NCBI RefSeq assembly: GCF_016427555.1
Contig: NZ_JAELVS010000001.1
Location: 992,001 to 1,056,000 of the forward strand
DNA: 64,000 nucleotides
Origin: Marinobacter litoralis
Lineage (GTDB): Bacteria > Pseudomonadota > Gammaproteobacteria > Pseudomonadales > Oleiphilaceae
Direction: 5' to 3'
Shown here one piece after another: positions 18,821 through 27,658 of the stretch (the first letter of the stretch is position 1; each line of letters starts with the position of its first letter). The translations under genes and the position numbers were made by a program. Under the pieces are notes generated by a model. It saw only the letters and a program-made list of their open reading frames with translations. It did no database searches and was not told the DNA's origin.

Positions 18821-20182
18821 ATGTTGCCTTCGGATTCGGCCTGGCTGGCTTTGGAACAGCCGGATAACCCTATGACCATTACCGTCATGCTTCGGGTTGA
18901 AGGCCTTACCGCGGCCCGTTTCCGGGAATTCCTTAACGTATATTGGGTGGCCTGGGAGCGTTTTTTATATCGCCCTGTGTGGCGTGCCCCGGCGTGGTAT
19001 TGGCAGGCAGACCCTACCTTTAACAGTGCTCGCCATCTGGACGTTGTGCAAGACAGGTTTGACCCTGCTCAGTTGAAGGACTGGGTTTCCACGCGTCTTA
19101 ACGACCCCTTGCCCGTTTATCGCCCGCTCTGGAAGTTTTGGCTGGCACCCAATGCAGAAGGTGGTGCGGCGTTGCTGCTGAGAATTCACCATTGTTACGC
19201 CGATGGTTTAGCTCTGCTGGATGTTTTTGACCAACTGTGCCCCTCGTCACCAAGGCAATACCCCGCCTTATACGGTGCCCCGGAAGAAGCCAAACTGGGT
19301 CAGTGGACTGAAGTGGCCCAGCAGTGGCTGGGATCCATGCTGGCCCAAGTAGGAGCCACTGCTGTGCCCGGTGCAGGCGCAGGTTCGGGCTCGCCGCAAA
19401 AGCATGTGGGTAAGGCCGTGCAAAGCGGGGCTCGCCTGGTGCACAAGATCAGCGAGTTTCTGATCGAGGATGAAGAAACACCGTCTGACCTTAAGCGGCC
19501 CTTACTTGGGCGCCGGCGCTGCAGCTGGTCTGCACCGGTTGAGCTCGAACGCTTCCGCAAGATCGCGAAAAGCACTCATACGACCATCAACGATGTGTTA
19601 CTGGCTTGTGTGGCGGCCGCTGTGCGCCCGAAACTTGGTTTGGCTCCGGAACAACTGGACAACGCGGTTATGCATGCGGCGGTACCGGTTGATGTCCGCG
19701 TGCAAATGCCCAAAGGCATCAAGCCGGAGGCGGGCGAGCTTGGCAATTGCTTCGGCACGGTCTTCGTGCCACTGCCCGTCGATGGGGAGAGCGCGCTGGA
19801 GCGCTTGTTCCGGGTCAAGCACGAAACCCGAAAACTCAAGAAAAGCATCCAGCCGGGGCTGGCCTGGGGCCTGACGGCGTGCGCGCCATTGTTACCGGAA
19901 GTGGGAAGAAAACCTCTGGCTGATTTGTTTTACCGAAAAGCCTCAGCGGTGGTTTCCAATGTGCGGGGCACCGCGGAAACGCGTTATCTGGCCGGCTGTG
20001 AGATTAAAGAACAGATGTTCTGGGTGCCGCAAGCCGGCGATATCGGCTTGGGCGTAAGCGTTGTCAGCTATGACGGCCAGGTGCAGTTCGGTGTGGTGGC
20101 CGATGACGCGGTGTTAGCGTGTCCTGATGACTTCCTGGACGATTGTTTGGCCGAATTAGAGCAATTCCCGGGTGAGTCGTAA
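18821..20182 (+). CDS. Wax ester synthase/diacylglycerol acyltransferase (WS/DGAT)
   Basis: A 453-aa acyltransferase making wax esters or triacylglycerols from acyl-CoA. The catalytic H123-H124-C-Y-A-D128-G129 fits HHxxxDG, and N-terminal S-D-S-A-W-L-A-L-E-x-P-x-N-P-M-T and C-terminal V-S-N-V-R-G regions match the family. ATG 18821 aligns with family starts; an upstream TTG (18797) or ATG (18707) is possible. Marinobacter strains carry several such paralogues; this one is near an alpha/beta hydrolase. Confidence 0.88.
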   Translation: MLPSDSAWLALEQPDNPMTITVMLRVEGLTAARFREFLNVYWVAWERFLYRPVWRAPAWYWQADPTFNSARHLDVVQDRFDPAQLKDWVSTRLNDPLPVYRPLWKFWLAPNAEGGAALLLRIHHCYADGLALLDVFDQLCPSSPRQYPALYGAPEEAKLGQWTEVAQQWLGSMLAQVGATAVPGAGAGSGSPQKHVGKAVQSGARLVHKISEFLIEDEETPSDLKRPLLGRRRCSWSAPVELERFRKIAKSTHTTINDVLLACVAAAVRPKLGLAPEQLDNAVMHAAVPVDVRVQMPKGIKPEAGELGNCFGTVFVPLPVDGESALERLFRVKHETRKLKKSIQPGLAWGLTACAPLLPEVGRKPLADLFYRKASAVVSNVRGTAETRYLAGCEIKEQMFWVPQAGDIGLGVSVVSYDGQVQFGVVADDAVLACPDDFLDDCLAELEQFPGES

Positions 20183-20279
20183 CCCGAAAGTTTGATATCC
20201 GATGCCTCCCAAATGAGCAGGCAATCTACTCTCACGAACAATATTCCCGAAGATGCCATTCCCTGACTATGGGCTTCAG

Positions 20280-20319
20280 GCACCTGCAGGTGCTTGTGGT
20301 CGCCGCACCCTGCGGTGGC
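20280..20319. repeat. Two adjacent inverted repeats before the porin gene
   Basis: A perfect 14-base palindrome GCACCTGCAGGTGC (20280-20293) is followed by GCCGCA-CCC-TGCGGTGGC (20302-20319). They lie between the acyltransferase stop and the porin start, 38 bases from the latter. They may be an operator or structured 5' leader; no U-tract follows, so a simple terminator is less likely. Confidence 0.5.
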
Positions 20320-20356
20320 TTCTGATCCCAGATTTCAAACAACAACCGGGGGATGT

Positions 20357-21454
20357 ATGACCATTAAAATGAAACCTTCAGGGTTAGTGCTGGTGGCAGG
20401 CGTATCAATGGCGTTCAGTGCAGGTACCCAGGCGGCCGTTGAGATATACAATCAGGACGGAACCGCGTTTTCTGCGGATGGGTATTTCAATGCGTTTTAT
20501 GTGAATCGTGATGATGATATCGGAGATGTGCGCGATTCCGATGTGAAGATGGGCTTCTTACCCAACACGATTGGCTTCAACTTTAGCAAAGAGATCGGAG
20601 AGCTGACGCTTGGCGGTCGTTCTTCATTCTGGAGCACCATCAACGACAGCCTGCAATCGCCGACGGACACCAGTATTGATGTGCGCCAGCTATACGCGAC
20701 GGTAGACGGCGCCTTTGGGCAGGTGCTGTTTGGTAAGGATTTCGGTTTGTATGCGCGCTCAAACATCTTCCGGGACGAATTGCTGATGGGGTTTGGTTCT
20801 CCCGGCGCTGCGACGGGTGTCTCCTTCGGTAACATCCGTTCAGGTTATCCCTACCCAAACCCCTCCGCCCAGATTACCTACCGGTCTCCGAGTATGGGTG
20901 GGTTGGAAGTGGCTGCGGGTATTTTTGAGCCCGCAAACACAACCGGTACAGGTTCTGAGCAAAAACTGCCGCGATTTGAGGCTGAGGTTACCTACAGCGT
21001 TGATGTTGGAGGGGTGGCTATGGCCGGTTGGATAAGCGGACGGCACCAGAGTTCAGAGAGTGCAGCGGCGGAGATTGACAGTCAGGGTGTCGGTTACGGT
21101 TTGACGGCGTCGGTGGCAGGGGTTTCGGTGACAGCGTCCGGTTTTCAATCGAAAGGGGATGTTCCGGTGTTGATCAGCGATACGCGTCTGGCCTCTGAAG
21201 AGGATGCGGAAGGGTACCTGTTGCAAGGTTCGTACACTTTGGGGGCAAACCGGTTTGTTGCGTCTTATGGCGAAACAGAGTCGGATCAGGGCGATTTTGA
21301 CACCGAAAACACTTCGTTGGCCGTGTTCCATGAGGTGAATAGCCATTTCAAATTGGTGGCCGAGTACAACCTGTTCGAGCAGACGACTAAGACATCGGGT
21401 GCCGCCGTGGCCGATACTGGCACTTTGGCAGCAGGGGCGATCGTCACGTTTTGA
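20357..21454 (+). CDS. Outer-membrane porin
   Basis: A 365-aa protein with a signal peptide (cleavage after G-T-Q-A, about residue 26) and then alternating amphipathic strands typical of Gram-negative trimeric porins: Y-F-N-A-F-Y near the start, G-F-N-F-S-K-E, L-Y-A-T-V-D-G-A-F-G-Q-V-L-F-G-K-D and a terminal aromatic F. ATG 20357 follows GGGGG. Substrate specificity cannot be read. A terminator follows. Confidence 0.85.
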   Translation: MTIKMKPSGLVLVAGVSMAFSAGTQAAVEIYNQDGTAFSADGYFNAFYVNRDDDIGDVRDSDVKMGFLPNTIGFNFSKEIGELTLGGRSSFWSTINDSLQSPTDTSIDVRQLYATVDGAFGQVLFGKDFGLYARSNIFRDELLMGFGSPGAATGVSFGNIRSGYPYPNPSAQITYRSPSMGGLEVAAGIFEPANTTGTGSEQKLPRFEAEVTYSVDVGGVAMAGWISGRHQSSESAAAEIDSQGVGYGLTASVAGVSVTASGFQSKGDVPVLISDTRLASEEDAEGYLLQGSYTLGANRFVASYGETESDQGDFDTENTSLAVFHEVNSHFKLVAEYNLFEQTTKTSGAAVADTGTLAAGAIVTF

Positions 21455-21463
21455 TCCGCAGGG

Positions 21464-21497
21464 CAGGTGCTGATAGCGGTGCCAGCATCTGTCTTTT
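21464..21497 (+). terminator. Rho-independent terminator after the porin gene
   Basis: A nine-pair stem, CAGGTGCTG (21464-21472) with CAGCATCTG (21483-21491) including one wobble, has a 10-base loop and is followed by TCTTTT. It lies 9 bases after the porin stop. Confidence 0.72.
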
Positions 21498-21499
21498 CC

Positions 21500-21510
21500 G
21501 ACTAAAGTGC
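21500..21510. promoter_or_regulatory. Recurrent exa/pqq-type motif before FIST-kinase operon (weak copy)
   Basis: GACTAAAGTGC matches TACYAARGWAC at 9 of 11 positions and lies 100 bases before the FIST gene. It is the weakest copy of the motif; the inner ACTAAAGT may occur by chance (another is at 53449). Confidence 0.35.
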
Positions 21511-21599
21511 CTTATTAAAAAGCACCGAAGTCGAATTTTACTGTGATGGCACCAGCGTAGAATCAAAACGATCTACCTTTTCGCTCGAGAGGCGCGTCA

Positions 21600-22760
21600 A
21601 TGCAGCCAGATATTCAGGAACCAGCGGTCCGAACCGCTAGCGTTAGCTTGAGTGAGCCTGAACTGGCTGCGGCGGAACTTTCCCGCCAGCTCCGTCATGG
21701 AAATCTCGGTTGTGTGCTGTTCTTTTGTTCGGTTGAATTTGACCTGGAACGCTTGGGACCCGCTATTCAGACAGCATTTCCGAGTATCCGCGTCTATGGC
21801 TGTACGTCTGCTGGTGAACTGACCGAGCGGGGCTATGACCGCGGAAGTATCAGCGCGCTGGGTTTTGATGCCCGTTACTTTGCCATCGATTGTGCGCTGA
21901 TTAACGAGTTTGATGGTTTTACCCTGCAAAACGCCCAGAGCGTGATAGACGGTTTGCTGAATACCTGTCGCGAAGCGCGCTTGGCACCGGTGAGCGGCAA
22001 TACCTTTGCAATCACCATGCTTGATGGGTTATCGAGCCGTGAAGAACTGGTACTGACGACCCTGAATGCGGCTTTGGGCTCTATTCCCCAGTTCGGAGGT
22101 TCCGCCGGCGATGATGAGCGATTGGCCGGCACCCATGTGTATTTTGGCGGCCGCTTTCACCGTAGTGCTGCAACGGTGCTGCTGGTAAATACACCGCTGG
22201 ATTTTCGCGTGTTTTCTACACACCACATGCAGGAACTGACTGAAAAACTGGTGGTAACCCGCGCCTGCCCGGAAACCCGTACCGTCTTCGAATTGAACGC
22301 AGAGCCCGCAGCGGAGGTATACGCCCGCACAGTGGGGGTCTCTGAAGACCAGCTGGACCGGAGGGTCTTCGCTTTGCAGCCCTTGGGAGTAAAGGTTGGC
22401 GGGAACTGCTTCGTTCGCTCCGTGCAGAGGGTGAATCCAGATGGCAGCCTGACATTTTATTGCGCGGTGGAAACCGGAATTGTGATGACGGCCCTGAGCC
22501 GGGGGTCATTATTAGAGAGTGTCCGGGCACAACTTGCAGCCTCGGAACGGGTAGTGGGAAAACCCTTGGTGACACTTGCGTGCGACTGTTTCTTGCGTCG
22601 GTTGGAAGCCGAACTGACCGGGCAGGCGGAGTCTGTCTCGGCATTCTTGCGTGACCACAAGGTGGTGGGCTTTAACTCTTACGGCGAGCAATTTAACGGC
22701 ATGCACATAAACCAGACGTTTACGGGGGTGGTCATTGGTCAGCCTGAATTCCCTGGTTAG
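21600..22760 (+). CDS. FIST domain sensory protein
   Basis: A 386-aa protein of the FIST (F-box and intracellular signal transduction) type. FIST_N spans about 30-220 with I-R-V-Y-G-C-T-S-A-G-E and G-G-S-A-G-D-D-E near residue 164; FIST_C spans about 230-365. FIST domains are thought to bind small ligands such as amino acids. It overlaps the following hybrid kinase by 26 bases, so it likely senses an input for that kinase. Pseudomonas aeruginosa exa loci contain a FIST-type gene beside ErcS-like kinase, which this resembles. Confidence 0.82.
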   Translation: MQPDIQEPAVRTASVSLSEPELAAAELSRQLRHGNLGCVLFFCSVEFDLERLGPAIQTAFPSIRVYGCTSAGELTERGYDRGSISALGFDARYFAIDCALINEFDGFTLQNAQSVIDGLLNTCREARLAPVSGNTFAITMLDGLSSREELVLTTLNAALGSIPQFGGSAGDDERLAGTHVYFGGRFHRSAATVLLVNTPLDFRVFSTHHMQELTEKLVVTRACPETRTVFELNAEPAAEVYARTVGVSEDQLDRRVFALQPLGVKVGGNCFVRSVQRVNPDGSLTFYCAVETGIVMTALSRGSLLESVRAQLAASERVVGKPLVTLACDCFLRRLEAELTGQAESVSAFLRDHKVVGFNSYGEQFNGMHINQTFTGVVIGQPEFPG

Positions 22761-25008
22761 CGCGGGTGGTCGCTCAGAGGCGGCGGCTAAAGATCGTCGT
22801 ATTGCAGAACTGGAGGCGGAGAATGAACGGCTTCGACGCATTCGCGACGCTTTGATTGTCCGGGTGGAATCCGGCTCGACGCACAAGCCAGCGCCTTATG
22901 CGGCGTTCGAGCATTCGGTCATTCTTGCAGAGCAGGTGCGGGAGCGTACCGAAGCGCTTAACCTCGCAATGGATGAATTGAAGGCTAGTCATAAGGCTCT
23001 TAGCCAGGCCAGAGAAGAGGATGCAACTTCCAGACAACGGTTGAGTGACGCAATCGAAAATATCGCCGATGGCTTCGTGCTTTTCGACAGCGACCACTGC
23101 TTGATTCAGACCAACAGTCGTTTCCGGAGTTATTGGGAGCATGCCGGTGCGCCTGTGCCGGAAGTAGGCACTCACATTGATGCCATCAAGGCTCTGGCTG
23201 TGACCTCGGGGTTAATCGTGGAAGAGCAACGCCATGAAGATGCTGAAGGTGTGCTCTTTCTGTTGTCGAACGGTCGTTGGGTACAGATGACTGAGCGACT
23301 AACCCGAGAGGGTGGGCTGGTGGTGTTGTACTCGGACATCACTGACGTAAAAAACAGTGAAATGGCCCGTCGAATCAGAGCGCTGGAAGAAAGCGAGCGC
23401 TGGATACGGGTGGTAACCGACCATGTGCCTGCGTTGATTGCCTACGTGGGTGCAGACCTTCGGGTGCAGTTTTGCAACAAGGTCTATGAGGCTTGGTATG
23501 GCCGCAATGGGGGCTCACCGTTAGGTAAGCGCCTAGAACTCGTGCATTCTGACGAGCTCTATCAACGCCTGTTGCCTCAGATTTTGGAAGTGCTGGATGG
23601 CCACAATGTAACGTTCGAATTCGAAGAGGAGACGGAGCAGGGAGAACCTCGCTATATGTTGCGGTCCTATGTGCCCAACCGCGATGAAACCGGCGCGGTT
23701 ACGGGTTTTTTTGTACTGATTCGGGATATCACCGATCGGCGCAAGACCGCGATGGCACTGGAACAGGCATACGATGATCTGGAACACCGGGTTCGTGAAC
23801 GTACCGCGGCATTGACCGGGCTGAACCAGAAACTTCGAGACGAGATCGCCGAGCGTTCTGCGGTAGAAGCCCGGTTAAGAGAGGCCAAGCAAGAGGCAGA
23901 GCAGGCGAACTTGTCCAAAACCAAGTTTCTGGCTGCGGTCAGCCACGACCTCTTGCAGCCATTGAACGCTGCCCGGTTGTTTACCAGCGCCTTGCTGGAG
24001 CATAGTTTCGGGCCGAAAGCCGAAGGGTTGGTACGTTCTGTTAGCTCGTCACTCGATGATGTTGAAAATCTGCTGGGAACCCTGGTAGACATCTCGAAAC
24101 TGGATGCAGGTGTTGTTACACCGGATGTCACTGCTTTCGACCTGCGGGATTTGCTCAATAATATCGCCCGGGAATTCAGGCAAATGGCTTCAGTGGAGGG
24201 GCTGGCTCTGCATTTTGTGCCCAGCTCCATGGTGGTCCGGTCTGACTCTCAGTTGCTGGCCCGCATCCTTCGAAACTTTCTGACCAATGCGATCCGATAC
24301 ACCGGGCAGGGCCGGATTTTATTGGGATGCCGCCGCCAGCGTGATCATGTGCTGCTACAGGTGTGGGATACCGGGCCTGGCATTCCCGCCGATAAACTTC
24401 CCGAGATCTTTCAGGAGTTCAAACGAATCCGGCCAAAGGGCGCACAGGTCGACAAAGGTTTAGGGCTTGGGCTGGCGATTGTCGAAAAGATTGCCCGAAT
24501 TCTGGGCCACGACATTTCGGTCTCATCGGTTGAGGGCAAAGGCTCGGTGTTTACGGTTAGGGTGCCTATTGGTGAAACCGGGCACAGACAGCCGGCTTCG
24601 CCCCGGGCGCTGGCGCCGGCGCAGGATAGGAGTCTGTTCGGAGTGCGAGTTTGGGTGATTGATAACGATCGGGCTATTTGCGAGGGCATGCAAACGTTGC
24701 TCGAAGGCTGGGGTTGCGAGGTTATTACCGCGGTGTCGGTTGAGGACCTGGCGGCTCAGGCCGATATAGCCAGTACGTCCGTTGATCTGCTGCTGGCGGA
24801 TTATCACCTGGATGAGGGGGCAAATGGTGTGGATGCTGTTGCCGAGATTAACGGCCAGCGAGCTGAGCCGGCGCCGGTGTTGATGATCACTGCAAACTAC
24901 ACCAACGAGTTGAAACAACACATTCGAGAGCTGGGCTATTTGCTAATGAACAAGCCGGTCAAACCGTTGAAGCTTCGAAGTGTGTTACATCACGTGGTGC
25001 GTCAATAA
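22735..25008 (+). CDS. PAS-PAS hybrid sensor histidine kinase (ErcS-like)
   Basis: A 757-aa cytosolic hybrid kinase with no clear membrane segment. Order: N-terminal coiled coil (about 15-105), PAS 1 (about 105-215), PAS 2 (about 222-340), coiled coil, HisKA with H404 in A-V-S-H-D-L-L-Q-P-L-N-A-A-R-L, HATPase (about 505-620; N-A-I-R-Y-T, D-T-G-P-G-I-P, G-L-G-L-A-I-V) and a C-terminal receiver with D689. Start is TTG 22735 inside the FIST gene, with GGGGGTGG upstream. It resembles ErcS' of the Pseudomonas ethanol-oxidation regulon and probably feeds the LuxR regulators nearby. Confidence 0.85.
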   Translation: MVSLNSLVSAGGRSEAAAKDRRIAELEAENERLRRIRDALIVRVESGSTHKPAPYAAFEHSVILAEQVRERTEALNLAMDELKASHKALSQAREEDATSRQRLSDAIENIADGFVLFDSDHCLIQTNSRFRSYWEHAGAPVPEVGTHIDAIKALAVTSGLIVEEQRHEDAEGVLFLLSNGRWVQMTERLTREGGLVVLYSDITDVKNSEMARRIRALEESERWIRVVTDHVPALIAYVGADLRVQFCNKVYEAWYGRNGGSPLGKRLELVHSDELYQRLLPQILEVLDGHNVTFEFEEETEQGEPRYMLRSYVPNRDETGAVTGFFVLIRDITDRRKTAMALEQAYDDLEHRVRERTAALTGLNQKLRDEIAERSAVEARLREAKQEAEQANLSKTKFLAAVSHDLLQPLNAARLFTSALLEHSFGPKAEGLVRSVSSSLDDVENLLGTLVDISKLDAGVVTPDVTAFDLRDLLNNIAREFRQMASVEGLALHFVPSSMVVRSDSQLLARILRNFLTNAIRYTGQGRILLGCRRQRDHVLLQVWDTGPGIPADKLPEIFQEFKRIRPKGAQVDKGLGLGLAIVEKIARILGHDISVSSVEGKGSVFTVRVPIGETGHRQPASPRALAPAQDRSLFGVRVWVIDNDRAICEGMQTLLEGWGCEVITAVSVEDLAAQADIASTSVDLLLADYHLDEGANGVDAVAEINGQRAEPAPVLMITANYTNELKQHIRELGYLLMNKPVKPLKLRSVLHHVVRQ

Positions 25009-25036
25009 GAGCCGTAGTGTAACTGGCCGGCTCTGT

Positions 25037-25810
25037 TCAGCGCTTGAGGTACTGGCTGAAGTCCACATCGCCAGCAGACAAGATGGCCTGTACCCGGTTA
25101 TGCACGCCCAGCTTTCTCAGGATGGCTGACACATGGGCTTTCACAGTGGTTTCGGCGATATTGAGGTTGTAGGCAATCTGCTTGTTGGATTCCCCTTTAG
25201 CCATGCGCTCAAGTACAAGTAGCTGGCGTCGGGTCAGAGAACTCAGCAGTTCCGGCGAAATCAGGTTTTCTTCGTTGCGGGTGCGGCGTTGAGTGTTTTC
25301 TTTGCCGGTTCGGATAATGTCTGAAGGCAGATACACGTTACCGTTCAGTATCTGTTGTATCGCTTCAGTCATCTGAGGCCGAGGCGAGGATTTTGTAATG
25401 AAGCCGACCGCACCGTATGTGATTGCCTGAAGCACCACTTGTTTATCTTCTTCTGCAGACACGATTACCACCGGAATAGTGGGTGCTTCGTTACGCAGGG
25501 TGATCAGACCGTTCAGACCGTGCATGCCCGGCATGTTCAGGTCCAGCAGAATCAAGTCAAGGTCGTCGTTCTTCCGGGTGAGTTCAAGGGCGCTATCCAG
25601 ATCATCGGTTTCGAGAATGTCGCTGCCCTCGAAACCGGAGGCGATTACGCTGCTAATGGCTTCCCGGAACAGAGGGTGGTCGTCGGCAATCAGAATCTTG
25701 TAGGCCGGCTCCATGGGCGGTTCTACCTGTTTGTTTTCATTCTGAGGGATGGCTTCCGAGTGATGATACCGGTTTTCGGAAGAGAGTGCGGCATCGAGCT
25801 TGTTCAGCAT
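25037..25810 (-). CDS. agmR: LuxR-family response regulator, AgmR/ErbR-like
   Basis: A 257-aa regulator with an N-terminal extension of about 36 residues, a receiver domain (about 37-155) beginning [13 protein letters not shown] with its phosphoacceptor in [13 protein letters not shown], the conserved lysine in F-I-T-K-S-S, and a LuxR helix-turn-helix (about 190-245; L-T-R-R-Q-L-L-V-L). The receiver closely resembles Pseudomonas AgmR/ErbR, which activates PQQ-dependent ethanol oxidation genes. ATG 25810 has a perfect GGAGG; longer starts are unlikely. Divergent placement from nothing; converges with the hybrid kinase. Confidence 0.9.
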   Translation of the reverse strand: MLNKLDAALSSENRYHHSEAIPQNENKQVEPPMEPAYKILIADDHPLFREAISSVIASGFEGSDILETDDLDSALELTRKNDDLDLILLDLNMPGMHGLNGLITLRNEAPTIPVVIVSAEEDKQVVLQAITYGAVGFITKSSPRPQMTEAIQQILNGNVYLPSDIIRTGKENTQRRTRNEENLISPELLSSLTRRQLLVLERMAKGESNKQIAYNLNIAETTVKAHVSAILRKLGVHNRVQAILSAGDVDFSQYLKR

Positions 25811-25930
25811 GGCGACCTCCGGTGCAGAGAATCTACAAATGGAATGCGACTCTCTGTTTATTATTGTGATGGTTTCATTACACGGCATCCGCGCTTGGGG
25901 TTGAATGCGACCATCGCACCAAAAAACCAG

Positions 25931-25941
25931 TACTAAAGTAG
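25931..25941. promoter_or_regulatory. Recurrent exa/pqq-type motif before agmR-like gene
   Basis: TACTAAAGTAG matches TACYAARGWAC at 10 of 11 positions and lies about 121 bases upstream of the regulator start, written here on the forward strand, opposite to the gene. If the activator is AgmR-like, this would imply autoregulation. Confidence 0.5.
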
Positions 25942-25954
25942 CATTCCGTGCAAT

Positions 25955-26758
25955 TTAGGTTCCTGGACCCGGCAGGATTCGGGTTCTCTGGGGGCGAAAA
26001 CTGGTTGTCGCTAATACCGCCAGAAAGACGGCCGTACCGGCCGTGATGCCGAAAGTCAGAGGGTCCCATTGCAGAGAAAACGATCGCCGTATGGCTTCAA
26101 CGGCATGGGTAAAGGGGTTGATCTGGCAGGCCCAATAAAGCCAGGGACTGGCATCGCGCATCGGGGCCAACGGATAAAGTGCCGAGGAAAGAAAGAACAC
26201 GGGAAAGATCACGAAGTTCATGACACCGGCAAAGTTTTCGAGTTGTTTTATCCACGTAGCGATGAGGAGACCCGCGGCGCCCAGCATGAATCCCGTCATG
26301 ATCATGGTGGGCATGGAGGCCAGGTAACCAAGCCATGAGGGCCCCGTCCCGGCGAGTGTTGCGATGGCCAGAAAGACGAACACCTGCATCATCGAAACCG
26401 TACAGATAGCAAATAACTTCGCCGACAGCAGGAACGGGCGTGGTAAAGGACTGACGAGCAATGCCCGCATACTGCCCAGCTCGCGATCGTAGGCCATCGA
26501 CAGCGCACACTGCATGCTGTTGAAAAGAATGACCATGCCGCACAAACCCGGCACCAGATACGCCTTGTAGCTGGCCACTGCGTCGAGGCTTTCGGCAGTG
26601 TTGTTTTCGGCGGTCACGCCGAATCCGGTCGCAAAGACAAACAACCAAAGCACGGGCCGGATCACTGCGGTAGCAAATCGATTGCGTTGCTGCCAGAACC
26701 GGGAGAATTCCCGGCGCAGCACGCCCATCAGACAGTGCCGATAAATATTGATCGTCAT
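25955..26758 (-). CDS. ABC-2 type exporter permease (PedC-like)
   Basis: A 267-aa permease with six hydrophobic helices (about 30-50, 67-87, 115-140, 147-168, 177-196, 237-254) and the ABC-2 region R-E-x-G-S-M-R-A-L-L-V-S-P. It overlaps the ATPase by four bases. Similar ABC pairs occur beside PQQ alcohol dehydrogenase genes in Pseudomonas (the pedBC type). What it exports is unknown. Confidence 0.82.
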   Translation of the reverse strand: MTINIYRHCLMGVLRREFSRFWQQRNRFATAVIRPVLWLFVFATGFGVTAENNTAESLDAVASYKAYLVPGLCGMVILFNSMQCALSMAYDRELGSMRALLVSPLPRPFLLSAKLFAICTVSMMQVFVFLAIATLAGTGPSWLGYLASMPTMIMTGFMLGAAGLLIATWIKQLENFAGVMNFVIFPVFFLSSALYPLAPMRDASPWLYWACQINPFTHAVEAIRRSFSLQWDPLTFGITAGTAVFLAVLATTSFRPQRTRILPGPGT

Positions 26759-27483
26759 ACCGTGGTCCCACCATGCTTCGGGATGAGCCCCAGCACTTGT
26801 TCTTTGTAGGCAGGGATCAGGGTTCGTGCCGGGCCTTCTTTCAACAGTTGACCGTTGTCGAGAATGAAGACGTTGTCGTCCGGATGTATTTCGTCAAACA
26901 AATGAGTAGCCCAAAGTACGGTGATTGCTTGCTCGGAGCACAACTCGTGCACATGCCTGACCAACAAATGCCGGCTTTCAGCATCCAGACCCGCCGTGGG
27001 CTCGTCCAGAAGCAGAAATGAGGGTTTGTGAATCAACGCCCGCGCGAGTTCAATTCTTCTTCGGTGGCCGGCGTTTAACGTGCGAACCAGCCGATGCTGG
27101 TGTGATGAAAGATCAAAGCGTGCAAGTTCCGAATCGATTCGCGCGCGTGCAACTCCCCGGCTGAGCCCATGCAAGGCCGCGTGATAGTGAAGGTTCTGAT
27201 CAACACTCAGATCGAGGTCGAGCGCATTTTGCTGAAAGACAACGCCTAGCTTTTTCATAACCTCAGCGGCATGGTGCGTCAGGCTAATGCCGTCGAAACG
27301 AATGTCGCCGCTCTGAATGTGTAGCAGGCGGGTCAGCAACCCAAACAGAGTGGTTTTGCCGGCGCCATTGCGACCCAGCAATGCGTGAAACTGGCCGGGT
27401 TTCACTCGTAGGTGTATGCGAGTGAGCGCCTGTGTGGGGCCATATCGGTGACTGAGCGATTCCACGTCGAGCTGCATAGGCAT
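26755..27483 (-). CDS. ABC exporter ATP-binding protein (PedB-like)
   Basis: A 242-aa ATPase with Walker A G-R-N-G-A-G-K-T-T, signature L-N-A-G-H-R-R-R-I (a variant in place of L-S-G-G), Walker B F-L-L-L-D-E-P-T-A-G-L-D and a switch histidine near W-A-T-H. The signature Asn-Ala-Gly is degenerate relative to Ser-Gly-Gly, though such variants occur in drug/lipid exporters. Alternative ATG at 27477. Couples with the downstream permease. Confidence 0.82.
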   Translation of the reverse strand: MPMQLDVESLSHRYGPTQALTRIHLRVKPGQFHALLGRNGAGKTTLFGLLTRLLHIQSGDIRFDGISLTHHAAEVMKKLGVVFQQNALDLDLSVDQNLHYHAALHGLSRGVARARIDSELARFDLSSHQHRLVRTLNAGHRRRIELARALIHKPSFLLLDEPTAGLDAESRHLLVRHVHELCSEQAITVLWATHLFDEIHPDDNVFILDNGQLLKEGPARTLIPAYKEQVLGLIPKHGGTTV

Positions 27484-27560
27484 TCCGGATTGGTGATTCT
27501 ACTGGAAGCCTACTCAAGTGAATTGACAATCAACATATGAGAAAAGTAGCAAACAGCCAG

Positions 27561-27571
27561 TACCAAAGAAC
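27561..27571. promoter_or_regulatory. Recurrent exa/pqq-type motif before atypical response regulator
   Basis: TACCAAAGAAC is a full match to TACYAARGWAC and lies 98 bases before the response regulator start. It also lies about 80 bases upstream of the divergent ABC ATPase, so one bound activator could serve both. Confidence 0.6.
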
Positions 27572-27658
27572 GATTTTCCATGACTGGCAGACCCGTAGGA
27601 TGGATGTTGGAGCAGCGCCACTCTAATACTCTAACCCTATCTAACGTTGAGGTGTGCT

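Noticed and set aside
25008..25034. AGAGCC...GGCTCT between kinase and agmR-like genes as a bidirectional terminator
   Set aside because: Short stem, large loop and no U-tract; not convincing.
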